DNA of 64,000 nt from Candidatus Izemoplasma sp. (GCA_036172455.1 JAXKVY010000002.1:1-64000); one strand, 5' to 3'; positions 38,040 through 47,692 are shown, counted from the first letter of the stretch. Made by a program: numbers and translations. Notes: generated by a model not told the origin, from the sequence alone.

Positions 38040-39419
38040 TTAGTGTTCGTTATTTTTTAAATCGTCAAATTTTTCTTTGAACATTTCACCAAGTGTTGGC
38101 GCGTTCATTGTTTTTTCTTCTTTTTTGTATTGTTTGAACGTTTCACGTTCTTTTTTGTTCTTTAAGGCTTTGATGCTAATTTTCATGTGCCAATTACGTT
38201 TGTCAAGTTCAGTTACAAGTGCGTTGATTGCTTCATCAACTTTAATATGATTTGCAATTTCATCAACATGTTCATCGCTTATTTCTCCGATTGGCAAGAA
38301 TGCGTTAACACCTTGTACTTCGACAATCGCACCGTTTTGTTGAATTTCTTTAACAGTCCCGCTAACTTCTTCGTTAACTTTGACACTAACGTCTTTCCAT
38401 GGGTTATATTCTAAATGCTTCTTCGATAAACTCATGCGGCGTTTTTTCGTATCAATACTTAAGATTTTAACGTTTAATGTGTCGCCTTCTTCAACCTCAC
38501 CAGCTAAGTTGTCTTTCGGGTTCCATGAATAATCTTTTTCATTCATGATCCCAACAACTTCTTTCGCAACTTCTAATAACATTGCGTTAGCCATTTTTTT
38601 CACAATTGTACCTTCGACTTCATTGCCAACTTTGTGATCTTCAGCAAATTCTTGCCAAGGGGTTGGTTTCAGTTTTTTCGCACTAAGACCAATTTTACCT
38701 TTGTCTTTTGAAATAACTTCAACTTTTACTTCGTCGCCAACGTTAATAACTTCTTTCGCATTGTTGACACGATAATGTGAGATTTGACTACGGTGTAATA
38801 ACCCGTCGTTTTTACCAATTGATATAAACGCACCGAAATCAAGGACATTCACTACTTTACCAGTAAAGACGTCTCCAACTTCAATATTGTCGTATTCTTC
38901 TTTTTTCTCTTGTTTTAATTTTTCTCTTAAAACAACTTTACGAGAAACAACACTACGACGATTGTTATGTTCAATCACTTTACACTCAAGTGTTTTACCT
39001 TTAAAGTCATCAATTCTAACGCGTTTCACGTCAATATGACTCGCTGGCATAAACAGTTCAACACCTTTATATCTTAAGATAAGTCCATGATTATTTGTTT
39101 TCACGACTTTTGCTTCAAAGATTTCATCTTTTTTCGCAAATTCATCAAACTCTTTACGTTTTTCACGACGTAACACAGCGATACGTGATAACAAAATCTG
39201 TGAACTTTCATCATCTACATTTGTGATTTTAAACTCCAGTTCATCTCCTTCATTTACGACATCTTTACAAGAATCGATCTCTTCTAATGTGAGATGCTCC
39301 TTATAAATAATTCCATCTTTCGGTGCTTTGATGTCTACATAGCACTCTTTGTCTTTCACAAGAAAGACTGTTCCTTTTACGATTTTACCTCTCTTAGGTA
39401 TCGTCATCTTAAATTCCAT
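38040..39419 (-). CDS. S1-domain RNA-binding protein (ribosomal protein S1-like)
   Basis: 459 residues from ATG 39419, chosen for its upstream GGAGAGG; MTIPKRG at 39407 is a second possible start. Five S1 domains in a row, the third being the most canonical (VGDVFTGKVVNVLDFGAFI). Firmicutes have a short S1 homologue (YpfD/RpsA) encoded next to cmk, as here. It binds mRNA or ribosomes. Starts inside the cmk end (11-base overlap). Confidence 0.9.
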   Translation of the reverse strand: MEFKMTIPKRGKIVKGTVFLVKDKECYVDIKAPKDGIIYKEHLTLEEIDSCKDVVNEGDELEFKITNVDDESSQILLSRIAVLRREKRKEFDEFAKKDEIFEAKVVKTNNHGLILRYKGVELFMPASHIDVKRVRIDDFKGKTLECKVIEHNNRRSVVSRKVVLREKLKQEKKEEYDNIEVGDVFTGKVVNVLDFGAFISIGKNDGLLHRSQISHYRVNNAKEVINVGDEVKVEVISKDKGKIGLSAKKLKPTPWQEFAEDHKVGNEVEGTIVKKMANAMLLEVAKEVVGIMNEKDYSWNPKDNLAGEVEEGDTLNVKILSIDTKKRRMSLSKKHLEYNPWKDVSVKVNEEVSGTVKEIQQNGAIVEVQGVNAFLPIGEISDEHVDEIANHIKVDEAINALVTELDKRNWHMKISIKALKNKKERETFKQYKKEEKTMNAPTLGEMFKEKFDDLKNNEH

Positions 39420-40074
39420 GTTCTTCGACCTCTCCAATATTTTCTATAATTAAAGTAATAACTTCATCTAGCGTTAAGTTGGATGTATCAATAATCACTG
39501 CGTCTTCCGCAGGCTTTAACGGATTCACTTGCCGGGTGGTATCTAAATAATCACGTCTGGCAATATCCTTTTTAATATCATCTAAGTTGCTTTTAATCCC
39601 ACGATTCAAGTTATCGTAATAACGTCTTCTTGCCCGCTCATCAATTGTTGCGGTCAAAAAGAATTTGTGGGTTGCGTCAACTAAGACGTTTGTCCCGATA
39701 TCTCTTCCATCCATTACGACAGACTCTGTTTTTGCTAAGTCGCGTTGTAAGGCGACTAAAGCTTGTCTGACATACGGAACTGATGAGACTTTTGAGACAT
39801 GAGCAGTCACATTTGTTTCACGGATTTTAGCGGATACATCAACGCCATCCATATAAATGTGATGATCATTAAATTGAAATGCGGTGTCTTTGACGAATAT
39901 GTAACTTTTTGCATCATCTAAGTCAATATTTAATTGTAGTGCTTTGAGCGTAATTGCTCGATACATTGCACCAGTATCAATATAGGTGATGTTCAAATGT
40001 TTTGCAACATGTTTTGCAACAGTACTTTTACCAGCTCCCGCTGGACCATCTATGGCAATTTGAACAGTTGGCAT
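39409..40074 (-). CDS. cmk: Cytidylate kinase
   Basis: 221 residues. P-loop DGPAGAGKS, TGAMYRAIT, DGRDIGT and the lid motif RRYYDNL are all present. Phosphorylates CMP and dCMP. First gene of the cmk-S1-der-gpsA run. Confidence 0.96.
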   Translation of the reverse strand: MPTVQIAIDGPAGAGKSTVAKHVAKHLNITYIDTGAMYRAITLKALQLNIDLDDAKSYIFVKDTAFQFNDHHIYMDGVDVSAKIRETNVTAHVSKVSSVPYVRQALVALQRDLAKTESVVMDGRDIGTNVLVDATHKFFLTATIDERARRRYYDNLNRGIKSNLDDIKKDIARRDYLDTTRQVNPLKPAEDAVIIDTSNLTLDEVITLIIENIGEVEEHGI

Positions 40075-40140
40075 CGTCTCACCTCATTTATGACCAATTT
40101 TTATTATAACAAATAATTTAATATTTACACAATGATTTCA

Positions 40141-40857
40141 CTAATGTTTTGCCTGATGTCTTAATTGTTTAATCTCATGAGGCGTGATGCGGCGATATTC
40201 GCCGACTCGTAAGTGTTTCAAAGTGACAGGTCCAAACCTGACCCTTTTCAATGATAACACAGGGTGCCCTACACTTTCAAACATTCTTTTCACTTGATGG
40301 GTTCTTCCTTCTGTAATAATAATCCGGCAATGTGAAATTTCTTTGTTTGTATTGTAGGATACATCCATTATTTTAGCTTTTTTAGTCATTGTTCCATCTA
40401 ACTTTATACCACGGCATAAGGTTTTCGATTCCTCTTTACGTAAAAACCCTTTAACCGTTACTTCGTATTCTTTTTCTAAGTTATGACTTGGATGAATCAG
40501 TAAATTGGTTAGCTCCCCATCGTTGGTTAAGAGTAAAACACCCGAGGTGTCAAAATCCAAACGCCCAACTGGGTATATGCGTTTTTCTGTTTGTATATAG
40601 TTTAATACAGTTTCTCGATCTAATTCATCATCGGTGGTACTGATGACATTGCGTGGTTTATATAAGACATAGTAGACATGTTCTTCTTTTTTGATTGGTT
40701 TCCCATCGACCATCACAACATCCTTTGAGGTGACTTTGGTGCCCAGTTCTGTCACGGTATCACCATTGACAGTTACCCGTCCATCAGTAATCATCTCTTC
40801 TGCTTTTCTACGTGATGTTAGGCCACTGTGGGCAATCACTTTTTGTAATCTTTCCAT
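40141..40857 (-). CDS. rluB: 23S rRNA pseudouridine synthase RluB/RsuA family
   Basis: 238 residues from ATG 40857 with GGAGGTGAAACA upstream. An N-terminal S4 RNA-binding domain (RLQKVIAHSGLTSRRKAEEM) and the catalytic motif PVGRLDFDTSGVLLLTND with the nucleophilic Asp. RluB versus RsuA specificity is inferred from length and family habit. Confidence 0.9.
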   Translation of the reverse strand: MERLQKVIAHSGLTSRRKAEEMITDGRVTVNGDTVTELGTKVTSKDVVMVDGKPIKKEEHVYYVLYKPRNVISTTDDELDRETVLNYIQTEKRIYPVGRLDFDTSGVLLLTNDGELTNLLIHPSHNLEKEYEVTVKGFLRKEESKTLCRGIKLDGTMTKKAKIMDVSYNTNKEISHCRIIITEGRTHQVKRMFESVGHPVLSLKRVRFGPVTLKHLRVGEYRRITPHEIKQLRHQAKH

Positions 40858-40882
40858 TGTTTCACCTCCATACATTAAGAAA

Positions 40883-40902
40883 AAGAGGAAACCCTCTTTT
40901 CT
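40883..40902 (-). terminator. Terminator after the CNNM/CorC gene
   Basis: AAAAGAGG / CCTCTTTT arms with a 4-base loop and a T-rich tail on the minus strand, 40 bases before rluB. Confidence 0.65.
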
Positions 40903-42244
40903 ATTCTAAGGCCTCGTTAATCGTTAGAATAACGTAACTAATACGACGTTCCTTCATTTCCTTAATGACAAATTTTAAAGTCAAGTAAGTCGGTTCGTCA
41001 TCATCATGATCGAAATTTGGTATTTCTTGAATTAAAGTATACGTCTCATCGACCTCTGGAATCTCTTCCATAACATCGTAGAGCCATCCACCAAGTGAAG
41101 CATAATGGGTTTCAGGTGGATTTCCTATATCTAAATCTTCAAATAAATCTTCTATATCAATATCGGCATTAATGCCATAGGTGTTTTCATCGATTGGACT
41201 GATGAATACTTCTTCAATTTCATCATGTTCATCATATATTTCACCAACAAGTTCTTCAAGGGCATCTTCCATTGTGACAATACCACTGGTTCCCCCATAT
41301 TCACCACTCACAACAGCCAAGTGTAAACTTTCACGTTGTAAGAGTTCAATTAAGGTATCTACACGCATACTTTTTGAAACATACATAGGTCTTTGCATCA
41401 TTTTACGAATGTCAAGTGGTTTATCTTGAATGATACTGGCAAAGAAATCCCGTTCATGCAAGATTCCAATAATATTGTCTCGACTTTCTTTAAAAACAGG
41501 TAACCGCGAGAACTGATGTTCAAAGAAGAGTGCTTTCACATCATCAATCGTATCATCTTCGATATCAATCGCGACCATATCCACACGTGGGGTCATAATA
41601 TCTCCAACCCGTTTTTCGCCAAGATCGAGTACACTTTGTAACATTTGTGCTTCTTCTTGATCGATTGCTCCTTCTTCTTCCATTGTATCAATAATGGTGA
41701 CTAACTCATTTCCCGTGACACTGACTAAAAATTCTCGATTATCATTTAAGATACTATTCTTTATTTTAATAAAAATCCATGTGATAGGTTTTAAAACCAC
41801 TATCACGACATACAAAATCTGACTTGTTAACAAGGCGAGTTTATCAGCATTAATTTTCGCAAAACTTTTTGGGATGATTTCCCCAAAAATTAAGATGATA
41901 ATGGTCATCACTACGGTGTTCATCACATTAACGATTGTTTCATTTCCATTAAATATAACAGAAAAGACACTAACACTCAATGTTGCAAGTGCGATATTAG
42001 CTAAGTTGTTTCCAACTAAGATTGTAGTGATTGTTCTATCAAAGTTTTCGGTAATCCATAATGCTTTCTTACTGCCTTTACGCCCATCCTCAATATACGT
42101 TCTTAAACGGATTGGACTGACACTTGAAAAGATGGTTTCACTCATGCTGAAAAACGCACTCACCATCAAAAAGATCACCATGAATACTAACATGGTTGGC
42201 TGTACGTCTTTAAAATTAAGTAAAAACCTGGCGGAATAATCCAA
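40901..42244 (-). CDS. CNNM/CorC-type hemolysin-family membrane protein
   Basis: 447 residues. An N-terminal CNNM (DUF21) transmembrane domain with about four helices (1-190), two CBS domains (MTPRVDMVAID... and ...MYVSKSMRVDTLIELLQ, with EYGGTSGIVTMEDALEELVGEIYDE), and a C-terminal CorC_HlyC domain. Relatives export Mg2+ or other divalent cations. I accept the TTG start because AAAGGAG lies 9-10 bases upstream and the first helix begins soon after. Confidence 0.9.
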   Translation of the reverse strand: MDYSARFLLNFKDVQPTMLVFMVIFLMVSAFFSMSETIFSSVSPIRLRTYIEDGRKGSKKALWITENFDRTITTILVGNNLANIALATLSVSVFSVIFNGNETIVNVMNTVVMTIIILIFGEIIPKSFAKINADKLALLTSQILYVVIVVLKPITWIFIKIKNSILNDNREFLVSVTGNELVTIIDTMEEEGAIDQEEAQMLQSVLDLGEKRVGDIMTPRVDMVAIDIEDDTIDDVKALFFEHQFSRLPVFKESRDNIIGILHERDFFASIIQDKPLDIRKMMQRPMYVSKSMRVDTLIELLQRESLHLAVVSGEYGGTSGIVTMEDALEELVGEIYDEHDEIEEVFISPIDENTYGINADIDIEDLFEDLDIGNPPETHYASLGGWLYDVMEEIPEVDETYTLIQEIPNFDHDDDEPTYLTLKFVIKEMKERRISYVILTINEALE

Positions 42245-42258
42245 TTGCGTTCACTCCT

Positions 42259-42816
42259 TTATGCGCGGGTATCATACTTTCCTGTGCTTGTATTGATAAC
42301 AATTTTGTCACCCTTTTCAACAAACAATGGAACTTGTAATTCAAAGCCCGTTTCAACAACACAATCTTTCGTAGCACTTTGTGCTGTATTCCCCTTCACT
42401 GCAGGGTCTGCTTGTGTTACTTCTAAAGTTACTTTTTCTGGAATATCAACACCTAAGATTTCTTTTTCAAAAGAAATGACGTTAACTTCCATATTCTCAA
42501 CGATAAAGTTAAGCTGATATTCAATTTGTTTCTCAGAAATTTCAATTTGTTCGTACGTTTCATTATTCATAAACACATGTCGATCACCATCAGCATATAA
42601 ATATACCATTGCATTTTTATCAATATGTGCTGTTTCTACTTTTTCTCCAGCACGCCATGTTTTATCAATAATAGCCCCAGTACGTAAGTTTTTAAGTTTA
42701 GACCGCACGAATGCCGGTCCTTTTCCTGGTTTCACATGTTGAAACTCTAAAATTGTATATAAATTACCCTCTGACTGGATTGTCATTCCAGTTTTAAAGC
42801 TATTTGAATTTGTCAT
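42259..42816 (-). CDS. efp: Elongation factor P
   Basis: 185 residues, three OB-like domains. The loop [10 protein letters not shown] holds the Lys that is modified in many species. Rescues ribosomes stalled at polyproline. Ends 14 bases before the CNNM/CorC start. Confidence 0.96.
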   Translation of the reverse strand: MTNSNSFKTGMTIQSEGNLYTILEFQHVKPGKGPAFVRSKLKNLRTGAIIDKTWRAGEKVETAHIDKNAMVYLYADGDRHVFMNNETYEQIEISEKQIEYQLNFIVENMEVNVISFEKEILGVDIPEKVTLEVTQADPAVKGNTAQSATKDCVVETGFELQVPLFVEKGDKIVINTSTGKYDTRA

Positions 42817-42845
42817 ATTTTTTCACGCTCCTAGCCATAGATAAT

Positions 42846-42874
42846 ATTATATAGGAAAAGACACTATTTGTAAA
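42846..42874 (-). promoter_or_regulatory. Promoter of efp
   Basis: TTTACA (42869-42874), 17 bases, TATAAT (42846-42851). Confidence 0.75.
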
Positions 42875-42936
42875 TAGTTACGACGGACTCTTTTAGGATT
42901 TCATAAATCTTTCTGTGTTTCATCCTTTTAAAAAGA

Positions 42937-42965
42937 TTGACAAGGCCGTAGAACAGTCTTATAAT
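42937..42965 (+). promoter_or_regulatory. Consensus promoter of the rhodanese gene
   Basis: TTGACA (42937-42942), exactly 17 bases, TATAAT (42960-42965): a perfect sigma-A match, back to back with the efp promoter. Confidence 0.88.
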
Positions 42966-42986
42966 GCATTATAGGAGCGTGATATC

Positions 42987-43361
42987 ATGGATTGGATAGA
43001 TATTGTTTTAGCGATTGCATTAGGACTTGGATTTGGATGGCTTTTGATGCGTTATCAAAATCTTGATCGCAGTAAACTGCATATTATCGATCAAGAAACT
43101 TTTGAAAACAACATGCGTAAGGGGCAACTTATTGATGTCCGTAAGAAAGATGCCTATGACAAGGATAAAATCAAAGGGGCACGCAACTTTAAAAAAAGCC
43201 AAATTGTAGGAAAATATTCCCGCTTACGCAAAGACCAGTCGGTTTATATTTATTGCCAAAATGGTCGTAAAAGTAAACGATTAGCAAAGAAAATGATTCG
43301 TGATGGATTTTCTGATATTTATATATTAGAAGGTGGCTTTAATAACTACACGCATCAATAA
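42987..43361 (+). CDS. Membrane-anchored rhodanese-domain protein
   Basis: 124 residues. One N-terminal hydrophobic helix (about 4-20), then a rhodanese domain with IDVRKKDAYDKDKIKGARN and the active Cys in YIYCQNGRKSKR. Resembles B. subtilis YqhL. Likely sulfur transfer at the membrane; the partner is unknown. Driven by a consensus promoter. Confidence 0.9.
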   Translation: MDWIDIVLAIALGLGFGWLLMRYQNLDRSKLHIIDQETFENNMRKGQLIDVRKKDAYDKDKIKGARNFKKSQIVGKYSRLRKDQSVYIYCQNGRKSKRLAKKMIRDGFSDIYILEGGFNNYTHQ

Positions 43362-43373
43362 TGAGGTGTTTTA

Positions 43374-43520
43374 ATGATTATTATTGATATTATTTTAGCA
43401 ATATTGTATGTTCTACTCGCCATACTTATTGTAGTATTAGCCATCATAGTTGCAATACCTACGGGTATTCTATATGGAATATACCGCTTAGTCAAACAAA
43501 TTCTACCAAAAAAACGGTAA
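43374..43520 (+). CDS. 48-residue hydrophobic membrane peptide
   Basis: ATG at 43374, preceded by GAGGTG 5 bases upstream, ends TAA at 43520. The product is mostly Ile/Leu/Val/Ala (residues 2-36) with a basic tail ending LPKKR: one long membrane helix. It starts 12 bases after the rhodanese stop and shares its promoter and terminator, so the pair is probably one operon. No family recognised. Confidence 0.7.
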   Translation: MIIIDIILAILYVLLAILIVVLAIIVAIPTGILYGIYRLVKQILPKKR

Positions 43521-43536
43521 ATTACCGTTTTTTTTT
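43508..43536. terminator. Bidirectional terminator at the end of the rhodanese operon
   Basis: AAAAACGGTAA / TTACCGTTTTT arms, T-run on the plus strand; also ends the convergent acetyltransferase gene. Confidence 0.8.
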
Positions 43537-44137
43537 ATTGGTTATGATATTTTTGTCTTTCGTTTTCCCAATACATCTGGTCCTCTTTGGTAATCTGACG
43601 AATCAGTTTCGCCGGGTTGCCACCAACAATTGTATTGGCGGGAACATTTTTTGTAACCACAGCGCCAGAAGCAATAATCGCATCTTGTCCAACCGTTACA
43701 CCAGGGTTAATTATTGCCCCACCACCAATCCATACACCATCTTCAATGGTTACAGGTAAAGCATATTCATACCCTTCATTTCTAACACGACTATCTATCG
43801 GGTGAGTCGCGGTATAAATCTGAACATTCGGTCCACACATAACATTATCTCCAATCGTAATTTTACCCACATCCAAAAAGACACAGTTAAAATTACAATA
43901 AAAGTGTTCTCCGACTTCAATATTAAACCCATAATCACAATAAAACGGCTTATGTACATAAAAATCATTAGGGGTCTTACCAAACAATGATTTGATGATA
44001 CCTTTCCGTTTTTCATAGTTTCGATAGGGCGTTTTATTAAACTCATCAAGTAAGTCTCTTGCCTTATTGGCGAGTTTTTTTAACTCATCATCACCAACAT
44101 ATAAGTGTTTACTCAACATTCTTTCTTTGTTTGTCAT
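43535..44137 (-). CDS. Maltose/galactoside O-acetyltransferase family protein
   Basis: 200 residues from ATG 44137; AGGTGG is upstream and the GTG at 44149 lies within it. Left-handed beta-helix hexapeptide repeats, with the family motifs VFLDVGKITIGDNVMCGPNV, TATHPID with the catalytic His, and GVWIGGGAIINPGVTVG. Acetylates a sugar with acetyl-CoA; the sugar is not evident. Follows ggt by 12 bases. Confidence 0.9.
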   Translation of the reverse strand: MTNKERMLSKHLYVGDDELKKLANKARDLLDEFNKTPYRNYEKRKGIIKSLFGKTPNDFYVHKPFYCDYGFNIEVGEHFYCNFNCVFLDVGKITIGDNVMCGPNVQIYTATHPIDSRVRNEGYEYALPVTIEDGVWIGGGAIINPGVTVGQDAIIASGAVVTKNVPANTIVGGNPAKLIRQITKEDQMYWENERQKYHNQ

Positions 44138-44149
44138 CTCAAGTTCCAC

Positions 44150-45736
44150 CTAATAGTAGGCAATGGTCCCATCACATCTTGTTTCTGTGCCTACTTCGTA
44201 GCCATCATCAATCTGTCTAATGATTTGGCCACGACCAAATCCACCCGAATATACATCATACGTAATCTGATGTCCTTTGACTGTTAATTGTTGGGCAATG
44301 TATTGGTCAAATTGATGTTCTAAGGCGACTTTCAAGTCTTTATCCCAACGAAATCGGGGGGCATCCAAGGCTTCTTGAGCATTCATTTTAAAATCAACTA
44401 AATTCATAACTACTTGTAAGTGTCCTTGTGGCTGCATAAACCCACCCATGACACCAAAAGGGCCAATTGGGGTTTTGCCATTCATTAAAAATCCTGGAAT
44501 AATCGTATGATAGGTGCGTTTTCTTGGCGCGAGTTTATTGTCATGTTCAGGATCTAATTTAAATGTATGTCCTCTATTTTGCATCGCAATTCCAGTATCA
44601 TCAATCACAATACCACTACCAAATCCCATATAATTACTTTGAATAAATGAGACCATATTGCCATCTTTATCCGCCGTCGCTAAATAAACAGTCCCACTAG
44701 ATTCATAGGTTATCGGGTCTGGCTTATGCGCTGTTTTTTTAATGTCTTTTTTACGTAAATTAACATAGTCATCACTCAGTAAAAAAGTCATATCCATTGA
44801 CATAAAGTTAGGATCCGTTACATATTTTAAGGTATCGCTAAAGGCAATTTTCAAGGCTTCTATTTGTTTGTGAAGCGTGATTACATCCCGCTTGATAAAC
44901 CTATCCTCTTTTAATAAATTGAGCGCCATAAGCGCTGTGATGCCTTGCCCGTTAGGCGGGATTTCGTAGACATCAATCCCTTTATAGTTGACTGAAATAG
45001 GCTCGACAAATTCAACATCAAAGTTTTTTAAATCATCATGATCAATAAAGCCATGATGTTTTTCCATAAAAGCCACAATTTTATCAGCTAAGTCACCTTC
45101 ATAAAAACTCTTAGCCCCGGTCTTTGCGATTGCTTCTAAGGTTTTTGCGTGCGCTTCACTTTTAAAGAATTCACCGGCCTTATAAGGAGCTTGATCTTTT
45201 GTGAAGACATCATAAAAGGTTTGATACATTTCTGATGTATTCTGTTTTGTATACGCTTTTATGGCACGTTCATAATAATAGCCAACTGTCTCTGAAATTA
45301 AAAAGCCATGACGGGCTAAATCAACCGCTGGTTGCATAACCTCTTCTAAAGACAGGTTCCCCCATTTTTCAATGAGTCTTGCCCAGCCTCTTGGCGTTCC
45401 TGGGACAGTGATTGATTCTATCCCTGTCGCAGGCATTGATTTATAGCCACGCTCTTTTACTTTATCTATCGTAATATTGCGTGAGGAATACCCACTTGCG
45501 TTCATCCCATGAAGTTTACCATTCGTATAGACTAACGCAAAACAGTCACTGCCAATACCATTCGATGTTGGTTCGACAACGGTTAACGCTGCCGCAGTGG
45601 CAACAGCCGCATCAATAGCATTTCCGCCGCGTTCTAAAATTGATTTTCCTGCTTGTGCCGCTAACCCTTCACTTGTTGCGACAACACCGTTTCTAGCGTA
45701 AACGGGATTGCGTTTCGATTGAAATTGATTGTTCAT
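44150..45736 (-). CDS. Gamma-glutamyltransferase/acylase family protein
   Basis: 528 residues from ATG 45736 (AGGTGATTAAA upstream). N-terminal GVVATSEGLAAQAGKSILER and GGNAIDAAVATA are typical. The self-cleavage site is at SSGTVYLATADKDGN, whose Thr would be the nucleophile. No signal peptide is visible, unlike classical periplasmic or secreted GGTs, so it belongs to the cytoplasmic YwrD-like branch. Probable amide hydrolysis or transfer; glutathione is not assured as substrate. Confidence 0.88.
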   Translation of the reverse strand: MNNQFQSKRNPVYARNGVVATSEGLAAQAGKSILERGGNAIDAAVATAAALTVVEPTSNGIGSDCFALVYTNGKLHGMNASGYSSRNITIDKVKERGYKSMPATGIESITVPGTPRGWARLIEKWGNLSLEEVMQPAVDLARHGFLISETVGYYYERAIKAYTKQNTSEMYQTFYDVFTKDQAPYKAGEFFKSEAHAKTLEAIAKTGAKSFYEGDLADKIVAFMEKHHGFIDHDDLKNFDVEFVEPISVNYKGIDVYEIPPNGQGITALMALNLLKEDRFIKRDVITLHKQIEALKIAFSDTLKYVTDPNFMSMDMTFLLSDDYVNLRKKDIKKTAHKPDPITYESSGTVYLATADKDGNMVSFIQSNYMGFGSGIVIDDTGIAMQNRGHTFKLDPEHDNKLAPRKRTYHTIIPGFLMNGKTPIGPFGVMGGFMQPQGHLQVVMNLVDFKMNAQEALDAPRFRWDKDLKVALEHQFDQYIAQQLTVKGHQITYDVYSGGFGRGQIIRQIDDGYEVGTETRCDGTIAYY

Positions 45737-45862
45737 TTTAATCACCTGATATTATTGTATCATATTATTGTTTCCTAAACAGCCCATTTTTGTATTTTGA
45801 GCATAATTAATGACAAAGTCACCATTCTTATTTATAATGATTATAAAGGATAGTGGTGTAGT

Positions 45863-46429
45863 ATGAAAAAAGTCTTTTGCTTAATGGGACAAGTCTATAA
45901 TGGTAAATATGAGTTGTTTGAATACTTGGTTAATGCATATTATTTTAACCCGTATAAGACATTGACAACACGACAAAAACCAAACGAATATGTTAACCAC
46001 GTTTTTAAGCATGTCGATTTAAAGGTGTTCACTCAAGCCGAATTAGCCAATGATTTAGTCACCATCAGATCCTTCAATGGCGACCAATATGGAAAACGTT
46101 TCTCCGATATTCCAAGTGAATTATCCGTTTGTATTTGTAATTATGAAGAATATAAAATACTTAGTAAAGAGGTTGCCACGGTCGGCTTTGTGATTAATCA
46201 AAACCTAACCAGTCGTTACCAACTTAACTTACAATGTGACAGGTATTCACCTACGACTTTCTTAAAGTATAACGAAGATAATGAAAGTACATCACAAGCA
46301 ATGAAAGACGACCCTCACTTAATTCATTTTGATGGCGAAACGCTTACGCAGTTAAAGCTTCAATTTGATGACTATATGAAGCCCTACTTAAAGTATTTAC
46401 CAAGAGATATTAAACACACAAAAAGATAA
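45863..46429 (+). CDS. Degenerate guanylate-kinase-like protein
   Basis: 188 residues. The layout copies guanylate kinase: a P-loop-like LMGQVYNGKY near residue 7, KTLTTRQKPNE (compare TTRxxRxGE), and IRSFNGDQYGKRF (the GMP-binding Tyr loop). The P-loop ends GKY where a Ser/Thr is needed for Mg-ATP, and the second Arg of the GMP motif is Lys. It is thus probably not a normal Gmk and may bind GMP or act as a regulator. Own promoter region, AGTGGTGTAGT upstream, terminator downstream. Confidence 0.6.
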   Translation: MKKVFCLMGQVYNGKYELFEYLVNAYYFNPYKTLTTRQKPNEYVNHVFKHVDLKVFTQAELANDLVTIRSFNGDQYGKRFSDIPSELSVCICNYEEYKILSKEVATVGFVINQNLTSRYQLNLQCDRYSPTTFLKYNEDNESTSQAMKDDPHLIHFDGETLTQLKLQFDDYMKPYLKYLPRDIKHTKR

Positions 46430-46458
46430 TCATATTAAAGTGATTATCTTTTTTTATT
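46426..46458. terminator. Bidirectional terminator
   Basis: AAGATAATCA / TGATTATCTT arms with an 8-base loop and T-runs, between the guanylate-kinase-like gene and the convergent NmrA gene. Confidence 0.8.
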
Positions 46459-47293
46459 GCCAAACCTCTTGGTGGCGTTCAATAAATGCTTTCATCGTTT
46501 CAGGGTCTTTTTTAAGCAAACTGTTTACCGTATTTGTGACATCACTTGCAGTATTGAGCCGGGTCATAATGTATAAAAATATCGTTACTATAATGTATTT
46601 ACGGTCGAAATGACGCGTTCGCATATGCCGATAATAACGCAAAAAATTTGGGCTTGTGTATCTAATCTGGCGTCCTAAACCATCCGTAAAAAGGTCCGCT
46701 ACTTGATGGTAGGTTAAGGCTTCTTTACCTGTAAGTGTATATGCTTTATTGGCATGTTTCTGAGGCTCTAAAAAAATCGTTCCAATAACCTCTCCGATAT
46801 CTTTACCTGAGATAAAACTGGTTTTCGCATTTTTTGCTGGAATAACAATGCAGTCTGTTTCTTTAATATCTTTTCCATGTGGTGTGATGAGATTTTCCAT
46901 AAAGAAACTCGGTCGTATAAAGGTATATGGAATCAATTGTTTCTTAATATATTTTTCGATTTTACCGTGGGGTGGAATCGGATTTTTTTCAACACCCATT
47001 AGCGATAAGAACACCACATGTTTTATCTCACGTTGTTTCATCGCATCTATAAAAGGATAAAAGGCTTTAGGATCACCGATCTGTGGTGGTCTGATAAAAA
47101 AGACATCGTCAACCTCTTTTAAAGCATCATCGTAGGTTGACTGATCATCAAAGTCAAAGGGCACGATTGGTACCTGTTTATCATCATTTTTATGCGAATG
47201 ATACAGTCCTAACTTATATGCTAGATTCTTACTCTTTAAAAAAGCAACAACATGTTTCCCAACTGTCCCAGTGCCACCAATAATTAAAATCAT
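46454..47293 (-). CDS. NmrA/SDR-type NAD(P)-binding protein
   Basis: 279 residues from ATG 47293 (GGGAG upstream). Rossmann start ILIIGGTGTVGKHVV, then FVFLSLMGVEKN-type region (HVVFLSLMGVEKN) and YTFIRPSFFMENL, as in NmrA/QOR2-like atypical short-chain reductases. It may sense or use NAD(P)H. Coupled to the PadR gene by an ATGA overlap, so the regulator controls it. Confidence 0.86.
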   Translation of the reverse strand: MILIIGGTGTVGKHVVAFLKSKNLAYKLGLYHSHKNDDKQVPIVPFDFDDQSTYDDALKEVDDVFFIRPPQIGDPKAFYPFIDAMKQREIKHVVFLSLMGVEKNPIPPHGKIEKYIKKQLIPYTFIRPSFFMENLITPHGKDIKETDCIVIPAKNAKTSFISGKDIGEVIGTIFLEPQKHANKAYTLTGKEALTYHQVADLFTDGLGRQIRYTSPNFLRYYRHMRTRHFDRKYIIVTIFLYIMTRLNTASDVTNTVNSLLKKDPETMKAFIERHQEVWQ

Positions 47294-47676
47294 AATGTCT
47301 CCCAATAATCGTTTGTTAAACTCTTAGCTTTGTTTAACTCATTTAAAAACATTGATACATCTTCCTTCTTCTGCCAATTCGTGTTTGGCACAAGCGCCGC
47401 TATTGCTCGCATTTGTGTTTCAATATCTTTAGGTACGGTTTTTATATGTTGAAATAACATCTCTTTTCCTAATAATGTCAGATGATACTCAACGGTTTTT
47501 CCTGCTTTTTTCTTGGTTACGTACCCCGCATCAAACCAGTTCCCCAAATGCAAGTAAATCGAACCATTAGAAACAGTAATCCCTTGTTGGTTTAGTTTCT
47601 TTTTAAAACGGTAGCCAATAATCATCTCTTCAGTCATCAATTCTTTTAACATCATTGCTTTAATAAAATCATTCAT
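47290..47676 (-). CDS. PadR-family transcriptional repressor
   Basis: 128 residues from ATG 47676, with GGTGAT upstream. A winged helix with the PadR features: MTEEMIIGYRFKKKLNQQGI, VSNGSIYLHLGNWFDAGYV as recognition helix, and KTVEYHLTLLGKE wing. A helical C-terminal part would dimerise. An ideal ATGT-N8-ACAT operator covers its own -35, so it should repress itself and the NmrA gene. Confidence 0.85.
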   Translation of the reverse strand: MNDFIKAMMLKELMTEEMIIGYRFKKKLNQQGITVSNGSIYLHLGNWFDAGYVTKKKAGKTVEYHLTLLGKEMLFQHIKTVPKDIETQMRAIAALVPNTNWQKKEDVSMFLNELNKAKSLTNDYWETL

Positions 47677-47692
47677 TTTTATCACCATAATT

